Notes under the pieces: generated by a model | What the model was told of the DNA's origin: nothing | Database searches by the model: none | The model's input: only the letters and a program-made list of their open reading frames with translations | In this document: one piece after another, positions 1-19,638 of the stretch | How positions within the stretch are numbered: position 1 is the first letter of the stretch | Layout of the letters: each line of letters opens with the position of its first letter | Position numbers and translations under genes: made by a program | DNA from: Amoebidium appalachense | Lineage: Eukaryota > Ichthyosporea | DNA: 64,000 nt | Direction of reading: 5' to 3' | NCBI GenBank assembly: GCA_963693365.1 | Contig: CAVNZM010000011.1 | Location: 7,192,001 to 7,256,000, forward strand

Positions 1-1510
1 CAATAGAATTTCCCATATATTAACCTTATATGGTCATGTGGCGGCCGCCGCGGTAATTGTTCTTGTTCTTATCGGATAAGGAGGATGGGGGGGGGGGGGG
101 GGGGTTAGGGAACTTTTTTTTTTTCCTCGTTTGCTTGCTTTATTAGGGGGGGGGGGGGGGGGGTTCACCCCTTCCCAGGCAAAAGAGGGAGGGAGGAGGG
201 GTGTGCAGTATTCAATCTGATAGTTTCTTCATGTTGCTGTATGGTAACTTGGTGGGAGAGGGGGGGGGGGGGGGGTATGAGGCTGTTTTGTAATTACGCT
301 TATGGGTCTCATTTTTGCCTTTGCTTCCTTTGCTCTCCTTCTTATCGTATGCGCACTAGGTAAAGATCTCTCGCATGCTTCGTTCCTTTACTCTCGATCC
401 TCATTTCTCTCCCTTGAGTTCGACAGCTTCTACATGCCACCAGAACATACTTTCTGGTGTCAGTAAAACAAAAAAATTATGATGTATTTTTCATGAGTTG
501 TCGGTTTGTGGCACGTAAAGCCCGTTTCTTTCTTGCCCCCAACAACGTTTCGACTGGTCGTCCTATGCAATCATTATGTTGTTATGGGTGGGTTCAATTG
601 CACTAATTATGTGTCAGGTGTGCAATTGCAACGCAAACACCAAGGTGTTGCGAATAAAAATCTCGTTCAGAAAGTGTGTGTACACGGAACTGTGATGTTT
701 TTAAAACTCCACCCTCTCAGTGGCACCAACCCACCCACCCACCCCATCCAATAACCTAACCAATCATTCTTCCCCCCCCTCCCCCCCCCCCTCCCCCCCC
801 CCTCCCCCCCCCCTCCCCCCTCCCCCCTCCTCTTCCCAGCTTCACCCTAACGAATTTCCCTTTCAAAAAGCACAGCCGCCGTACAGTACGGTTGGTACCC
901 ATATGGATCCCACCAATCATGATCATATTGAAACCCTGATCGACATGTGCACACAATTATTACCTTGGATGTGTTCCTTAAGTTACCTTCTTACGGTTTC
1001 CCTCGTGTGTGTGTACATGTGCATGCGCACATGCACGGCGTGTGTGCTTCAAATTGCACGTGGCAGTGTACACATAACTTAAGCCCCCCCCCCCCACGCG
1101 CGCGAAGGTTGTGACGGCCGCGGCCGCGGCTAAACTTTAAACCTTCCGAGGAAAATCTTGAGATTGAGGGGAATCATGTACAGTGCAGGTGAGCTGTGAT
1201 CGATGATATGCATATACATGTCGGCACCAGGCCAACTTTACTTCGACCCAACAAAATACACATGTTGTCTACATGTAGAAAACGACTTTAAAAGATCCAA
1301 AGTGAATATTAAATGTGGAGATACACCGTACAAGATTTACATCATTTGTGGGGATACAACAGTTTTCGCGCCCCTCCCCCCCCCCCCCCCCCGCCTCCCC
1401 CCCTTTTTTTTTTTTTTTGCCCCACTCCAGTAACTGTTTCTGCGCATGCGAGACACGCACAGTTTTGGTCTGAGTATATTCTTAGGGGATTTCTTTTTCA
1501 ACGCGGATTC
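1..1510. other. No confident gene; homopolymers and C-rich tracts
   Basis: This stretch holds poly-G runs (about 87-104, 146-163, 260-275), a C-rich block (about 771-830) and mixed unique sequence. A 54-codon open frame on the + strand (302-466) starts with a strongly hydrophobic segment (begins MGLIFAFASFALLLIV) like a signal peptide or membrane anchor. It also contains a GT-AAG donor-like site after codon 19. I cannot support it as a gene without homology. I see no tRNA or other RNA gene here. Confidence 0.5.
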
Positions 1511-1713
1511 ATGGCCCTCTCGGGTAAGGAAATCAAGGGGGCGTAAAAGAATTATGACAATGATACTAGTAGGTTGTATGTTGTCATAGCGCATGCCAGA
1601 AAGACCTAAATCTAGAGCAACGGTTAGACAGCTGCAGTCGGACTCCATGCATCAATGATAAAAATGGCGAAGGTGGTGGTGGTGGTACCGGTGGTGGAAG
1701 GGGAAGATCTCTA

Positions 1714-1753
<40 letters not shown>

Positions 1754-2016
1754 CTAGCAGGCCTGGGGGCCGGCCTTTGTATGAAAACTGGATTCACTAG
1801 TACTGCACACAATCTGCCACTGGTGACTGATACATGACGTCACGAGATGGGCCACACGCATATATAAGTGGCTTTCTAAGGGCCGGTTTCGGTGCCTTTT
1901 TCTATGCATGTGACGTTCGCGCACGTGGCAACATGCATAATTTCCTTCTGCTGCAGGGGACGTATTGCCACTTGGTCAACAGTTACTTCAACCTCGTGTA
2001 GTGCAGCTAGGCCCAT
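1511..2016 (+). CDS. Possible 5' end of an unidentified spliced gene (two exons)
   Basis: The ATG at 1511 opens a 13-nt exon (MALS plus one base) ending in a strong donor, GTAAGG at 1524. A good acceptor (ttccttctgctgcag, ending 1956) follows, and the second exon reads in matching phase as GDVLPLGQQLLQPRVVQLG before a possible donor at 2017. The joined start faintly recalls the N-terminus of exosome subunit RRP40/EXOSC3 (a GD-x-L...V-x-LGP pattern), but this is only a hint and I give no symbol. Later exons were not found. The acceptor exon is open in more than one frame, so the reading frame is not proven. A CRE-like site and TATA box at 1835-1868 lie inside the proposed intron, which argues for caution. 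Confidence 0.22.
1714..1753. repeat. Poly-G run, 40 nt
   Basis: Uninterrupted run of about 40 G. It is one of dozens of G or C homopolymers longer than about 15 nt in the window, and its true length in the genome is uncertain. Confidence 0.9.
1835..1868 (+). promoter_or_regulatory. CRE-like palindrome plus TATA box
   Basis: A perfect TGACGTCA palindrome at 1835-1842 is followed 18 bp later by TATATAAG at 1861-1868. This spacing is like a TATA promoter with an upstream ATF/CREB-type site. No convincing ORF follows directly, so its target is unknown. Confidence 0.35.
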
Positions 2017-2161
2017 GTGCACGTGCGTGTGTGTGCGTGTGTGCACACGCGTTCGCGTGCGCGCACGGTGTGTGTGTCACAGTGTGTGTGGGTGCGCGTG
2101 TGTTTGTGTGTGTGTAGCCCATAGGCACGTGTGTGTGCTCGCGCGTGTGTGTGCACACACG

Positions 2162-2192
<31 letters not shown>

Positions 2193-2255
2193 ACATGTGT
2201 GTGTCAGTGGTTTTTTTTCTTCTGGTGGCGGTGGGGGTGGTGTGTGTGTGTGTGT

Positions 2256-2294
<39 letters not shown>

Positions 2295-2559
2295 GGGGGG
2301 ATGTATGAGTGGGCACACAAGCATTCCTATATGATCATGAGTGGCTCACACATATCTTTGTGTATACCCCCCCCCCCCCCAAAAAAAAAAAAAACAAAAC
2401 AAAAAAAAAAAACCACCTCATGTGCGCCCACATAGCTGTGCTTAATTGTTTTTTATTGTTTTGAGGCAGGGGGCGGCAACGGTCACACATCGTAGAGACA
2501 AAATTGAGCCCTTCAAACACATGCACACGGGTATGCGCAGTGGATATCTGGCGACTTTA
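2017..2559. other. Intergenic: GT repeats, poly-G, COA5 3' flank
   Basis: Contains GT-rich DNA (about 2020-2200), a long G run (about 2258-2293), a poly-C/poly-A patch (about 2367-2412) and the 3' flank of COA5 with its poly(A) signal. No gene of its own is visible. Confidence 0.6.
2452..2457 (-). terminator. Poly(A) signal of COA5
   Basis: AATAAA on the - strand (TTTATT on +) lies about 105 nt beyond the COA5 stop codon, a plausible polyadenylation signal. Confidence 0.5.
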
Positions 2560-2845
2560 TTATGAGCCCTTGTTGCCTCGGAAGCGATTCCTCATATCAA
2601 GCTGCAAAAAAAAAAACAAACAAAAAAAAAAAACATCACTTCTGGTTAGAGTACGCTCCCAGATGAAGACGATAGGGGGGTAAGCAAATAATGCGGATTT
2701 GATTGGTGACTCAAGCAAGTGGAAAAATAAAAAAACACATAGAGCGGAACCAAAAGTGGCGTGTATGTGTGCATGTGCGTGCATGTGTGTGTGTGTGTGT
2801 GTGGTGGGGGTGGGAGGCGCGCATGCGCGTGTGTGTTGTGTTGTG

Positions 2846-2934
<89 letters not shown>

Positions 2935-2943
2935 TGTGTATGT

Positions 2944-2992
<49 letters not shown>

Positions 2993-3560
2993 TGGTTGGG
3001 GGAGGGAGGAGGGAAGGGGGCGGGGGGAGGGGCAATGTGTTATAGAGTGCCAAGTACGAATTTGATATGGACACCACGATGCAGAGTGCAAACCACCCTC
3101 TCCCCCCTCCCCCCCCTACATAATATGCAGGAGTGGGCGGGATGCCGGGTCGACTGCTAATCTACACGGAGTTGAAAGCACGTGCAGAGAAATAGGGAAC
3201 AGGGAACGGGCGGAGAGGGGTGGAGAAGGGGGGGGGGGAGAGAGAGAGAGACCAGCAAACAGAGAGAGAGGAAAAAAAAAAGGCAGTAAGGATCAACCAA
3301 AGAGATATTTCATGGTGGTTATGGTGTGTGCATGTTTGTGCTCACACGTGCAGTCTTCCGAAAGAATATGTATTTGTGTGTACCCGCTTGTGCCTGTTTT
3401 TACCCGCCACAAGTGTGTGTTTGCAAGTCTTAGCGTACATTCCCCCCTCCCCCCCGACACACACATCTCTCCCACTCTCCCTCTCCGTGTTTTTGCGTGT
3501 TTTTCTTTGCGAATGTGTGTGTGTGTGTGTGGCTGCATGCGTAGCCAAGCGTGCCCACCT

Positions 3561-3591
<31 letters not shown>

Positions 3592-4350
3592 TCCTCACCA
3601 CTTTTTCACCGTGCTTGTGTGTTCGTTCTAGTTGTGTAATTTTTCAATTTTTCGTGCCACTGTGTGCCTGTGCCGCAATGTATCTCATGTATGTGTGCGT
3701 GTGTGTGTATTTGTGTATGTGTGCATGTGTGTATGTGTGTGTGTGTGTGTGTGCGTGTGCGTGCATTTGCGTGTACTTGTGTGTGTGAGTGCGTGTCTGT
3801 GTCTTTACCGATGTGTGTACGTGTCTCTCTCTCGATTTCTCCCTTCCCCCCCCTCCCCCCCTCTTTCTATCTGTGTGTGCATTTGTATTTGTGTACACCT
3901 GGTTAACTGTACTAATGTGCATGGGTGCCAACATGTGTGTGGGGGGGCGCACATGTGCTTGCACACACTACTGCACCCTACACAAACCTTCATCGTTAAG
4001 GCACACACACCCTACACACATACACACACACACAACAACCTCCCCTCCCCCCTCCCCCTCCTCCCCCTGCCCCCCCCCCCCTCCCCCCCTTCCCCGTCCC
4101 CCCTCCCCCTCCCCCCCCCCCCTTCCCCCTCCCCCCCCCCCTCCCCCAACACCAAACTACACACACACGAGGTTCCAAGAGCAAACCATGCACCCACCTG
4201 TCCTCTCCTGCACTCAAAAAATGCCGTTCTTAGCGACTGGCATTCGGGGACTTCCTTCAAGCATTCCTGCGCCTTCTTCCCTTCCTTTTTCATGCACTCG
4301 GAGGCAAGCAGACACTCTGCTAGCTGCTCACGGAGATTCTTGCACGACAT
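2560..4350 (-). CDS. COA5: Cytochrome c oxidase assembly factor COA5 (PET191 family)
   Basis: Two exons on the minus strand: 4350-4198 (51 codons from ATG) and 2601-2560 (13 codons plus TAA), joined in phase 0 by a GT-AG intron of about 1.6 kb. The 64-residue product is close to the usual size (human about 74). It carries the twin CX9C pattern of PET191: C3/C13 near the start, then C-x6-C and C-x9-C ending in AFFEC. The second exon supplies the family's conserved end, LDMRNRFRGNKGS. Family members sit in the mitochondrial intermembrane space and are needed to assemble respiratory complex IV. The second exon is preceded by a T-rich tract and tgcag acceptor. The intron holds (GT)n arrays, C runs and one sense-oriented copy of repeat R1. 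Identification is strong; only untranslated parts are unknown. Confidence 0.9.
2838..2991. repeat. (GT)n microsatellite
   Basis: A long GT array with a short interruption near 2929-2947, inside the COA5 intron (CA on the transcribed strand). Confidence 0.9.
3030..3150 (-). repeat. Dispersed repeat R1, copy in COA5 intron
   Basis: The reverse complement matches the R1 core (GCATACTC...CTTGCATTCTGCATCGTG), the CGTACTT block and the ACACATT tail running into C-rich sequence. It is diverged and interrupted by a C-rich insert. The orientation is the same as COA5 transcription. Confidence 0.6.
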
Positions 4351-4605
4351 TTTCCCCGGTTTTTTCCCTTCCAGTATTCGATTTGTCCCTGCACCCCATC
4401 CATTAGCATCAGCCTTATTATCCTTAGTGCTGGATGCAAAGCCTACAGACTTGCAACTTTGGATCGTATCTCGCTTTGTAAGGAAGCACGCAGCCCGCCT
4501 ACCGAACTGGAAATGCACCTTTGGATGGTACTGTAAAACGATAGAGGGCATACATACATGGTGAAGGGAGCAAGTGCACTCATGGAAATCTTTGGCAGGA
4601 CGTGC

Positions 4606-4645
<40 letters not shown>

Positions 4646-4804
4646 CCCCCACCCCTTCTCCCGGGGCCCACAATTTATCCTTTCTGCCCCATCCCTCTTC
4701 CTCCCCCCACCCCGGCCCCCCCATTTTCTCCTTTTTGCCCCCGCCCCCCTCCCCCCCCCCCCCCCCCCCCCCCCCCGGCAAAAAAAACAAACAGAAAAAA
4801 AAAA

Positions 4805-4835
<31 letters not shown>

Positions 4836-4941
4836 CATACACCCACACAGAAACACAAAACACACACACAAAACACACCGTGGCACAGACACACATGTGC
4901 GCGCGCGCACACACACATGCACGCATACACGCACACATGCA

Positions 4942-5002
<61 letters not shown>

Positions 5003-5235
5003 AAACACACACCCTTCTCTGCCCAGAACTGCAGGCATTCGCCCTATGATAGAGTGCACGAGAATGCAGGGGGGGGGGGGGGGGGGGGGTGAAGGCCTGC
5101 GTGTTGTTAAATTGGCTCCCCCTCCCCCCCCCCCTCCCCCCGCCCCGAAAAAAAAAGAAAAGAAAATAAAACAGATAAAATGTAATAAGAAAGCAAAGAA
5201 AAGCCCCCCCCCCCCCACCCACACACATATACACA

Positions 5236-5280
<45 letters not shown>

Positions 5281-6190
5281 TTGCCCATCGCTCCCTCCCT
5301 CTTTCTCTGTTTTCCTCCCTCTCTCTGTGCCTCTCTTTAAGTCCCTCTCTCACACACTCTCTTTCTCTCTCTCCTTCTCTCTCTCATCACCTGTCTCCCC
5401 TGAACCTCTCTCTTTCCGCCACCCCGCCCCCCCTCCCTATCCCTCTGAGTGTCCCTCGTCTGTCTCCTTCCTCCCTCTCCCTCCCTCCCTCCCTCCCTCC
5501 CTCCCCCGCCCCCTCCCCCTTCCCCCCTCCTTCTTCCCCCCCCCCCCTCCCCCCCTCCCCCCCTCCAACCCCTTCCCCCCCTGATTTCCCGACAACCTTC
5601 TCCTTACTCTACTCACTCTACAAAAGGAACTGGAGGCTATTGAACTATAAAGCACACCTTTTCTCTCCAGATGCGTATCAGTGCTCTGTAGCAGTCAGTT
5701 CAAGTGTGTTGAGGAGTATGTGTCAAAGGTCTGGTTCCTGTGTTGTAGATGCGTACAACCTTGCTTCTGCTTTCAACTACACACACACAGCTAACACCAG
5801 TGTACAATTTAACAAAGGATAGAAATACTTGAAGCTGTATACGTCTACTGTCATAAAACCAACGTTGCGCGTCACAATCTTTGACGCCCACGCCCACACA
5901 GCACGGCACACAGCCCCCTAAACTTAGTATATGGGGATGCGTGACATTTACCGCAATTGATTGGCTAAAAATGCACCCGCTGGAATGTGAAAGCACATTT
6001 CACGTGGTCTGTGGTGGTGTAAACTGTGTGTGTACTTTGCTGGGCAGTGTGTCTGAGCGTGAAGTGACTTCACATTTCCTGTTACAGACGTTTCCTTGAT
6101 AGAAAGCTGCGCTGGGGGGCCGCTCAGCGAAGAAGCTCTTGAGGCATTTCACAATAAATAAGTTGTGCGTTTCCTTTTCGGGCTGACAAA
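4351..6190. other. Intergenic between divergent COA5 and YRDC
   Basis: Dominated by low-complexity DNA: C runs (about 4609-4644, 4750-4776, 5244-5278), poly-A (4797-4820), (CA)n (about 4948-4996), and CT/CCCT-rich DNA (5280-5580). About 5600-6190 is unique sequence forming the YRDC upstream region, with an inverted CCAAT box (ATTGG) near 5958. Neither strand has a convincing exon. Confidence 0.6.
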
Positions 6191-6491
6191 ATGGCTTCTG
6201 AAGATGACCAAAAGAGTACACCGGTGTTGAGTCTCGAGAAGGTGAGCGTCGTGGTCTATATACAATCCACATCTTCCCCTCCCCCCCAACTCCCCCTCCC
6301 CCCCTCCAGTCTCCCCTCCCCCCTTTTCCTCCGCCCCCTTCTCACCCTGCTCTATCCCTCCTCCCCTGTGTAATAGCAACCCCCTTCCCTGTGCCCATGA
6401 CAGCTTTATAACCGTCCTTGCTGTTTGAATTTCTATTCGCTCATGCCCTACCCATTTTTTTTGCCTTCACATGGTCCGCGCCCATCCAAAC

Positions 6492-6522
<31 letters not shown>

Positions 6523-7089
6523 GGGGAACCACATACACACACACACTTGTATGCACATTTACACACACACAAACACACACACACACACACACGCATACAA
6601 ACATGAAACTTTTTGTGATCCTTTTGTCACAACCTTTTCTCTTTGCATTTGCATTACCAACAAGTAACCTCTCCTCATCCCCGCCCCCCTCCCCCCCCCC
6701 CTTCCCCCTCCTTCCCTTCCCCCCCCACTCCTGGCCCTGCGAAACCAACAGAACGGCACGGAAAATGCGCTTGCAGCAGCCAAGAAAGTGCTTCTGGAGG
6801 GAGGGGTGGTGGCCATACCCACAGACACCGTCTATGGCGTGGCCTGCCTGGCAAAGGTGTGTGACACCCCCTCCCCCCCCCCCCCTCCCCCCTCCCCCCT
6901 CTACACACACACTTGCACCCACCCACCCACCCACCCACCCCTTTGCTGTGCCCCACACTGCCTTTAATGGCTTTGTCGTTTCTGTTGGTTTTCCGTGAAC
7001 ATGGGTTGCAAGTGTGACAAAATTAGTCCGAAGGAGTTTGGGAGGTGTTTTTCCTTTTCTTTCTTTTCCTTTTTTTCTTTTACTTTCTG

Positions 7090-7126
<37 letters not shown>

Positions 7127-7233
7127 GTGGTGGTGGTGGTGGTGGTGGTGGTGAAGGTGGGTGGGTGGGTGGTGGTGGTGGTGGTGGTGGTGGTGGTGGT
7201 GGTGGTGGTGGTGGTGGTGGTGGTGGTGGTGGT

Positions 7234-7267
<34 letters not shown>

Positions 7268-7822
7268 GGGGTAAACCTTCTAGTTGGTAGTTTCAAATAG
7301 CGCAGAGGCAGGGTTGTCGAGAGATAGGTGATCGATTTAGGCAGAAAAGGGGACTGCGGCGGACATAGGTAGTGGGTGAGAGGATATACTGGGTGGGGAC
7401 AGAAGGTGCCTAACATCCTTTAGTTTTCTGACTAACTTATTCCTTCACTTTCCTACAGTCTTCCCTACTTTGTTATCATTACTACTACTGCCATTATTGT
7501 TATTATTATGATTATTTAATTTTTGTTTTCTTTTTTTCTTTCTTTTTTTCTTTTGTTTGGAGGTGGGGGGGGGGGGGGGGGGGGGGGGGGTTCCAGGAAA
7601 AGCATGGACGGGCAAGGTGTAAGGGAAAAGACAGACTGATGTTTCAATTGCACGTGTGAAAAGACGGGGGGAGCAGTGTTCAGAGGAGTACAAAGGAACT
7701 GACAGGGGTTGTGAGAAACACCGGGAGGAGGGGGGGGGGGGGGGGGGGATTGTGAAGGGGTTTGGGGCTGGAGGGGGGAAGGGGTGTGAGGGGTGGAGTG
7801 GGTGGGTGGGTGGGTGGTGTGT

Positions 7823-7853
<31 letters not shown>

Positions 7854-8106
7854 GGGGGGGGGTTGATTTTGAAGGGGTTGAGGGCTGGTGGGGGCGAGAT
7901 GGAGGGGGGAGGGGGGTGGTGGTGGTGGGGGGGGAGAGGAAGGGGGGATATGGATGGTGGCAAATCAGGGAGTTTTAATGGAGCAGCATTGAGTCGTGTT
8001 ATGCTTGCGTGGGTGTCGGCGGGAATGTTGGAATTTAGATATGGTGTACGAGTTTGTCAATTGATTTACCATTATGTTTTGGGCCGGGCGCTGGGGGGGG
8101 GGGGCA

Positions 8107-8146
<40 letters not shown>

Positions 8147-9925
8147 TGGTGGTGGTGGTGGTGGTGGTGGTGGTGGTGGTGGTGGGGGGGGGGGGGGGGG
8201 GGGGGAGAAGGGGGGTGATTTCATTGTGTTTTCTGTCGTGAATGTGTACTTCTGTCTCTCTGTAGCACTTCCCCCCCCCCGCCCCCTCTTTTCTTCTTTC
8301 ATCCTATTTAATTGTACTCTTATATCTGTTTTAGATATTTTAGTTTTACATTTGTTTTTCATGCAGATGGGCACTGGTGTGCGTCATCTGTACGAGTCCA
8401 AAGGAAGGCACTTCCACAAGCCGGTGGCCATATGTGTGCGCACGATTGAGTGCATAGCCAAACACGCAAAGGTGAGGGTTATGTCAACACCGTTTGTACT
8501 GTTTTAATTTTTTTTGAAATAAAGATTCTCGGTTTTTTTTTTTTTTTTTTTTTTTTTTGTGGTGGTGGTGGTGGTGGTGGTGGTGGGCAGGGGGGAGGGG
8601 GGGGAAGGGGGGGGGGGGGGGGGGGGGGGGGGGGCTGCTTTTACCTATAATTATAATATGGGAGTTGGGAGTGTTGGTGTTCGTGGTACTGGCTATGTGC
8701 ATTGGGGGGGGAGGAGGGGGCGGGGGGGGGGCGATGGGAGAACTTATCTAGACTCTACAAATTGTGTTACAGCTCTGGTGTAAGGAGATGCGCGAGGGGA
8801 TGAGTGACGGTGTGTAATCAATCATTTTTTAGATCAATCAACTTACGAAACACGATAAAACTGTTCAATTTTTTTATTATATATTATATTATTTATTTAC
8901 TTATTTATTTATGCAGGTCAATGTATCGGATGCTCTTCTCCGAGACCTCCTACCGGGGCCGGTCACGGTCATGTTTGAGCGCACAGAGCAGATTAGCCCC
9001 GATTTGAACCCTGGGGCTGGGCTGGTGGGTGTGCGCATCCCCGACAACACTTTCGGTACGTGTTTCTGTGTGTGTCTTTAGATTTGTTTTTGTCCTGTAG
9101 CTGTTCTGTTCTTTTCTTTTCTTTTCTTTTTTTTTTTGTTTTGTCCTGTAGTTGTTCTTTTCTTTTCTTTTCTTTTTCTTTTTTCTTTCCTTCTTTTTTT
9201 TTCTTCTTTTTTTTTCCCTTTCTTTCTTCTTTTTTTTTTTTTTGTTTGTTTGTTTGGCTTTTGTTTTTGTTGATGCTTTGCTTTTGTTTTTAATATTTTT
9301 GTTTCTATTGGTTTCTGTCATAAGAAATTTCTCTCGCTTCCTTCCTCTCACCCATAATCTTTTCTTCAGTTTACACTTCTTAACCCCCCCCTACCCCCCC
9401 CCCCCCCCCACCCCCCCCCTCCCCGCCCTCCTCCCCCCCCTCCCTCCCTCCCCAACCCCGCGCCAAAAAAAAAAAAAAAAAAAAAGAAAGAAAGAAAAAG
9501 AAAAAAGGACCCCACAGGACCACCGCACATCACGGATGCCATATCCCTCCTTTTTCTTAAGATGTCTTTCTTTCTTTCTTCTTTTTTTTTTGTCTGCAGT
9601 GAGCTAGCTAGTGGAGTCTGTAGGGTTCATGTTAAGATTTCTGTTTTTTTTTTGTTTTTTTTTTGCAGTGAGTCAGCTAGTGGAGTCTGTAGGAGATGAG
9701 CCCCTGGCTCTGACCAGCGCTAACCGCAGCACAGAGGCAAGCTCCCTGTCTATAGAGGTGGGTGTGCCCCAACAAATGGATCCCCCCCCCCCCCCCCCCC
9801 CCCCCCCCCTCGGAAACTGCCCCTTTTCCCCTCCCCCCCCCCCCCCCCCCCCCCCCCCCCGTGTGTGTGGGTTAACGAGAATAGTATTTCTTCTTTCTCT
9901 TTTTCTTTTTCTTTTCTTTCCTTCT

Positions 9926-9965
<40 letters not shown>

Positions 9966-10283
9966 ACCCCAATCCAAATTGTGTCCTGGTCTCCCCCATT
10001 TTCTTTGATGCTTTGAGTCTTCATTTCCCTCTCCCTTTCTATGTACTGCTTTGTAATAACTTATACCAAGTGCCCACATCCATTCCACCTACACCTTTTT
10101 TTTTTTTTTTTTTTTGGACACCTTTCTTTTTTCAATCCAGGATTTTCGCAACATGTGGGGTTCCATTGGCTGTGTGGTGGATGCGGGGGTTCTTGGGGGC
10201 AGTGAGCACATGCGCCTTGGCTCGACTGTTGTGGACCTGTCGGTGGAGGGCAAATACACAATCGTGAGGGATGGATCGTACGT

Positions 10284-10316
<33 letters not shown>

Positions 10317-10421
10317 CCTGCTCACATAGGCACATACACGGGCATACCCCATGACACACACACGTACTACACATGCACACATGCACATCCACACGCGCAC
10401 ACACATGGACGCACACACGTT

Positions 10422-10508
<87 letters not shown>

Positions 10509-10510
10509 GA

Positions 10511-10547
<37 letters not shown>

Positions 10548-10726
10548 ACACACACACAAATACACAGGCATACACCCACACACGAACGCCCCCACACGCG
10601 TGGGCTTGGGCGTGCGTGTGCACACGAACATGCACATATACAAGCACACACATACACAAAGACACAGACAGACACAGACACAGACACACAGGCAACTATA
10701 CACTCACGCACGCACGCACACGCGCG

Positions 10727-10781
<55 letters not shown>

Positions 10782-11431
10782 ACAGACACACACGCACAAG
10801 TACGTCTGTTTTTACTTCTGTTTTGTTTTTTGGTGTCTGTCTTGTATCTCTATTTCATTAAATTATTCTTGATGATGTTGGTTTTATGTTTGCCACCCTC
10901 CTACCCTCTTTTCTCAAATTTCACTTATCTCTCTGGGACACTCATTGCACATGCGTTAGCAACTCGATTTTGTGTTGTTTTTTCTTGTTTTTTGGTTTCA
11001 TGCTTCTGCGTAGCTGCTGCAAATTTCTTGCACCAGCCAGAGTAACTCATGTGACATATCCCAACTCTTATATCATATGCCAGCCAATATATTTTATTTT
11101 AACTGATATCTCATATTTACTATTACTCTACTCATATCTCATATCTCATATCCCACGTCATATCATTTCCCAACTCATATGTTATATAACAACTAATATG
11201 TTTTATCTTATCTCGTATCTCATATCCCAACTCATATCTCATATCCCAACTCATATCTCATATCCCAACTCATATCTCATATCCCAACTCATATCTTGTA
11301 TATCTCCAGGGCACTCAAGCAGACGGTTGAAATTCTTCACCGCCACGCACTCGTCGAGGCACCAAAATCAGATGAGGGCATGTCATTTTATCCCCCGTCT
11401 CCTCCATCTTTCCAACCCTCTAAAGCATATA

Positions 11432-11462
<31 letters not shown>

Positions 11463-11571
11463 TCCCTTCTTCCCTTCCTCTCCCTTTGGCTCCTCCCCCC
11501 TCCCTCCCCCCCTTTCTTCATTTCTCCGTACTTTTTATTATCCGATCTCTCCCTGCTCTCTCCCCGTTTAA
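6191..11571 (+). CDS. YRDC: Threonylcarbamoyl-AMP synthase (YrdC domain)
   Basis: Seven exons: 6191-6241, 6752-6856, 8367-8471, 8917-9055, 9669-9757, 10141-10277 and 11310 onward. All have GT-AG borders and matching phases. The protein makes threonylcarbamoyl-AMP from threonine, bicarbonate and ATP for the t6A modification of tRNA position 37. YrdC signatures in order: [15 protein letters not shown], the KGR...KP nucleotide-site motif in exon 3, [10 protein letters not shown] and GVRIPDN in exon 4, LTSAN in exon 5, and GSTVVDLS...IVRDGS in exon 6. It lacks the extra Sua5 domain of yeast and bacterial long forms. The 3' end is uncertain: the last frame stays open through a C run of about 30 nt to a stop at 11569-11571, giving about 295 residues with a proline-rich tail not typical of the family. 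An undetected splice site or a miscounted C run may hide the true end. Confidence 0.88.
7126..7233. repeat. (GGT)n trinucleotide repeat flanked by poly-T and poly-G
   Basis: Long (GGT)n array between a T run (about 7092-7125) and a G run (about 7234-7266), in YRDC intron 2. It is open in several frames but not coding. Confidence 0.9.
9592..9624 (+). repeat. Echo copy of YRDC exon 5 acceptor and start
   Basis: The acceptor plus the first ~24 nt of exon 5 (9661-9693) is present a second time about 70 bp upstream, almost identical: TGCAGTGAGCTAGCTAGTGG versus TGCAGTGAGTCAGCTAGTGG. Using this acceptor would put TAG directly in frame, so it looks like a non-functional duplicate. Confidence 0.8.
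10421..10506. repeat. (CA)n microsatellite
   Basis: CA array in YRDC intron 6. Further CA-rich DNA continues to about 10800. Confidence 0.9.
11219..11295. repeat. 19-bp tandem repeat next to YRDC exon 7
   Basis: About four head-to-tail copies of CTCATATCCCAACTCATAT end 14 bp before the exon 7 acceptor. More degenerate TCATATC motifs extend back to about 11050. Confidence 0.85.
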
Positions 11572-11796
11572 CTCATTGTGTCCACGGGACAAGAGGTGTG
11601 TGTGTGTGTGTGGCGGCGGAAAGAGGGGAGGGGGAGGGAAGTGGTTGAGAGGATACAGGGAAACGGCACCCCGGAGAAGGATGGGGGAGGAGGTGGGGGG
11701 CTGGAGATGGGAATGGGGGGGGAGGGGGAGGGGAAGGGGGCGGGGAGGGGGGGAGGAGGGCGGCGGGGGGAGTGGGGGAGGGGGGGGGAGGAGGGT

Positions 11797-19638
<7,842 letters not shown>

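Noticed and set aside
2760-3050. Long Cys/Val and His/Thr ORFs on both strands
   Set aside because: They are translations of (GT)n/(CA)n arrays. The same applies to similar ORFs near 10.4, 12.6, 14.2, 15.1, 16.9, 37.5, 48.4 and 62.1 kb.
3220-3330. Segment reading KDQPKRYF as a later exon of the 1.5-kb candidate
   Set aside because: Lies in purine-rich repeat DNA with only a chance-level resemblance to RRP40. No consistent splice chain.
10421-10506. CRISPR-like array
   Set aside because: This and the other regular repeats are microsatellites or minisatellites without unique spacers, in eukaryotic introns.
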